A DNA stretch of 32,890 nt from Candidatus Merdinaster equi (GTDB lineage Bacteria > Bacillota > Clostridia > Lachnospirales > Lachnospiraceae): the NCBI GenBank assembly GCA_018064935.1, contig JAGHUF010000088.1, forward strand, positions 1 to 32,890. The letters run 5' to 3'. Numbering within the stretch: the stretch's first letter is position 1; every line of letters starts with the position of its first letter. The notes under the pieces were generated by a model that made no database searches, was not told the origin of the DNA, and saw nothing but the letters and a program-made list of their open reading frames with translations. Shown here piece after piece: positions 31,103 to 32,890 of this stretch. The translations under genes were made by a program, and so were the position numbers.

Positions 31103-32890
31103 TTATTTGTTCAGATCGATGTTGATATCACCAGCGAAGATCTGATCTTCCTTACCAAGAGCTCCAGGAATAATTGTGAAGGTATTTGAAATACCATCCT
31201 GAGCATCGTTGAATGGAAGCTTAGATACAGATGCAAGAGATGCAACTGCACCATGAGTATCACGTCCATGCATTGGGTTAGCACCAGGTGCGAAAGGCTG
31301 TCCTGCCTTACGTCCGTCAGGAGTATTACCTGTTGCCTTACCATATGTAACGTTAGAAGTAATTGTAAGAATTGATGTTGTAGGAACACCATTTCTGTAG
31401 GTGTGATGTCTTCTAACAGCTGTCATGAACTTGTGAACGATATCCTGAGCGATTTCATCAACTCTGTCATCATCGTTACCATACTTAGGGAACTCACCAG
31501 TTGTCTTGAAGTCAACGATGATACCGTCCTCATCACGTACAACTTCAACCTTAGCAAACTTAATTGCTGAAAGTGAGTCAGCTACGATTGAAAGACCAGC
31601 GATACCTGTTGCGAAATATCTCTTAACGTCTCTGTCATGAAGAGCCATCTCTGCTCTCTCATAGCAGTACTTATCATGCATATAGTGAATGACGTTCAGA
31701 GTATTTACATATACATCTGCCTGCCACTCGATCATGTCTATGAACTTAGCCATAACATCATCGAAGTCAAGAACATCACCTGTTACAGGACGATACTTAG
31801 GTCCAACCTGCTTCTTGGTCTTCTCATCGATACCACCGTTTAAAGCGTAAAGGAGACACTTAGCAAGGTTTGCACGAGCTCCGAAGAACTGCATTTCCTT
31901 ACCGATTACCATTGAAGATACGCAACATGCGATACCGTAATCATCGCCATGTGTTACTCTCATAAGGTCATCGTTCTCGTACTGGATAGAAGATGTTGTG
32001 ATAGAAATCTTAGCACAGTACTTCTTCCAAGCTTCAGGAAGTCTTGTAGACCAAAGAACTGTAAGGTTTGGCTCTGGAGCTGCACCAAGGTTCTCAAGTG
32101 TATGAAGGAAACGGAAGCTCATCTTTGTAACAAGAGGTCTACCATCAACGCCTACACCACCGATTGACTCTGTAACCCATACTGGATCACCAGCGAAGAT
32201 CTGGTTGTACTCAGGTGTACGAGCGAACTTAACGCAACGAAGCTTCATGATGAAGTGATCAACGAACTCCTGGATCTGCTCCTCAGTGAAGGTTCCGTTC
32301 TTAAGATCTCTCTGAGCGGAGCAATCAAGGAAAGCAGAAGTACGTCCAAGAGACATTGCAGCACCATTCTGCTCCTTAACTGAGCAAAGGTATCCGAAGT
32401 ATGTCCACTGGATAGCTTCCTGAACGTTAGCTGCTGGCTTAGAGATATCGCATCCGTAAGAAGCTGCCATCTCTTTCATCATCTTAAGAGCTACGATCTG
32501 CTCTGAAATTTCCTCACGAAGACGGATAACATCATCTGTCATGATACGTCCTGTAGAATCCTTCTGAGCATTCTTGTCTTCGATAAGACGATCAATACCG
32601 TAAAGAGCTACTCTTCTGTAGTCACCAATGATACGTCCACGACCATATGCATCAGGAAGACCTGTGATGATGTGTGATGTACGGCAAGCTCTCATCTCTG
32701 CATTATAAGCATCGAAACAACCTGCGTTATGTGTCTTTCTGTGTGTTGAGAAGAACTCAGAAATCTCAGGATCAACTTCGTATCCATTATCTGAGCAAGC
32801 CTTCTCTGCCATACGGATACCACCATAAGGCTGAAGAGATCTCTTGAAAGGCTTATCTGTCTGGAAACCTACGATAGTTTCCTTATTCTT
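31103..32890 (-). CDS. pflB: Pyruvate formate-lyase catalytic body, lacking the radical domain (5' end outside window)
   Basis: Main subunit of formate C-acetyltransferase, which converts pyruvate and CoA to acetyl-CoA and formate in anaerobic fermentation. The window holds 595 residues; the first ~100 lie beyond the right edge and the frame is open to it. Conserved segments: [42 protein letters not shown], and the active-site Cys-Cys in [13 protein letters not shown] (codons 31927-31922). Near the end [28 protein letters not shown] and ALGKEDQ match the usual sequence, but then [11 protein letters not shown] and a stop replace the ~80-residue glycyl-radical domain, which is encoded separately downstream. 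The split falls at the domain boundary. The Cys pair alone cannot act without a glycyl radical supplied in trans. Confidence 0.95.
   Translation of the reverse strand, partial: KNKETIVGFQTDKPFKRSLQPYGGIRMAEKACSDNGYEVDPEISEFFSTHRKTHNAGCFDAYNAEMRACRTSHIITGLPDAYGRGRIIGDYRRVALYGIDRLIEDKNAQKDSTGRIMTDDVIRLREEISEQIVALKMMKEMAASYGCDISKPAANVQEAIQWTYFGYLCSVKEQNGAAMSLGRTSAFLDCSAQRDLKNGTFTEEQIQEFVDHFIMKLRCVKFARTPEYNQIFAGDPVWVTESIGGVGVDGRPLVTKMSFRFLHTLENLGAAPEPNLTVLWSTRLPEAWKKYCAKISITTSSIQYENDDLMRVTHGDDYGIACCVSSMVIGKEMQFFGARANLAKCLLYALNGGIDEKTKKQVGPKYRPVTGDVLDFDDVMAKFIDMIEWQADVYVNTLNVIHYMHDKYCYERAEMALHDRDVKRYFATGIAGLSIVADSLSAIKFAKVEVVRDEDGIIVDFKTTGEFPKYGNDDDRVDEIAQDIVHKFMTAVRRHHTYRNGVPTTSILTITSNVTYGKATGNTPDGRKAGQPFAPGANPMHGRDTHGAVASLASVSKLPFNDAQDGISNTFTIIPGALGKEDQIFAGDINIDLNK

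Noticed and set aside
30852-31105. Frameshift or sequencing error splitting pyruvate formate-lyase
   Set aside because: Two intergenic gaps each carry a proper ribosome binding site and start, and a complete extra gene lies between; one or two base errors cannot restore a continuous frame.

Overview
The window looks like chromosomal core sequence from a low-to-moderate G+C Clostridia, most likely a Lachnospiraceae (Butyrivibrio/Roseburia-like). Pointers are the strongly one-sided gene order, the uvrC-hprK-glk-murB-rapZ-whiA-HPr block, the extra-short 2[4Fe-4S] ferredoxin, pyruvate formate-lyase fermentation genes and the protein style. This placement is inferred from gene content; no 16S or other marker is present. 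Almost everything is on the minus strand; only the Y-family polymerase and its YolD-like partner (2424-4050) are on the plus strand. No tRNA, rRNA, CRISPR array, transposase or phage module was seen, and no stretch over 300 bases lacks a gene.

Layout from left to right (transcription mostly right to left): galE (cut by the window edge) and a DegV protein; truA; the divergent polymerase plus YolD pair; a CotH-type lipoprotein; a voltage-gated-type K+ channel; a sensorless methyl-accepting chemotaxis protein; a DUF3048 lipoprotein; a Nudix hydrolase; a two-gene asymmetric ABC exporter; a cyclophilin; then the block HPr/Crh-like, whiA, rapZ, murB, glk, hprK, uvrC, ftsH. Further right are a large lipoprotein, a small Arg-rich protein, a DUF6935-like protein, a GT-C-like membrane protein, a ferredoxin, pflA, and a pyruvate formate-lyase encoded in pieces. 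Five minus-strand terminators (about 7191, 14283, 14940, 29450, 30558) divide this into transcription units.

The most interesting feature is at the right end. The formate acetyltransferase body (with the Cys-Cys active site) stops exactly where the glycyl-radical domain should begin. Two small separate genes follow, each with its own ribosome binding site. The second (80 aa) is the missing glycyl-radical domain as a stand-alone protein. The first (66 aa) copies only the front half of that domain, without the radical glycine, and ends in a two-cysteine tail. With pflA just downstream this reads as a three-part pyruvate formate-lyase whose radical domain is an exchangeable subunit.

Other points: the HPr-family protein has Glu in place of the phosphorylatable His15 but keeps Ser46, and sits in the same cluster as HPr kinase (a Crh-like regulatory arrangement). 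RapZ has Arg where the Walker A Ser/Thr belongs. The ABC pair shows the reciprocal degeneracy of TM287/288-type exporters, with a terminator-like hairpin just before its ribosome binding site. Two genes appear to have leaderless promoters. Three neighbouring unrelated proteins carry similar Asp/Ser/Asn tracts, one of them built from a 36-bp tandem repeat in ftsH.
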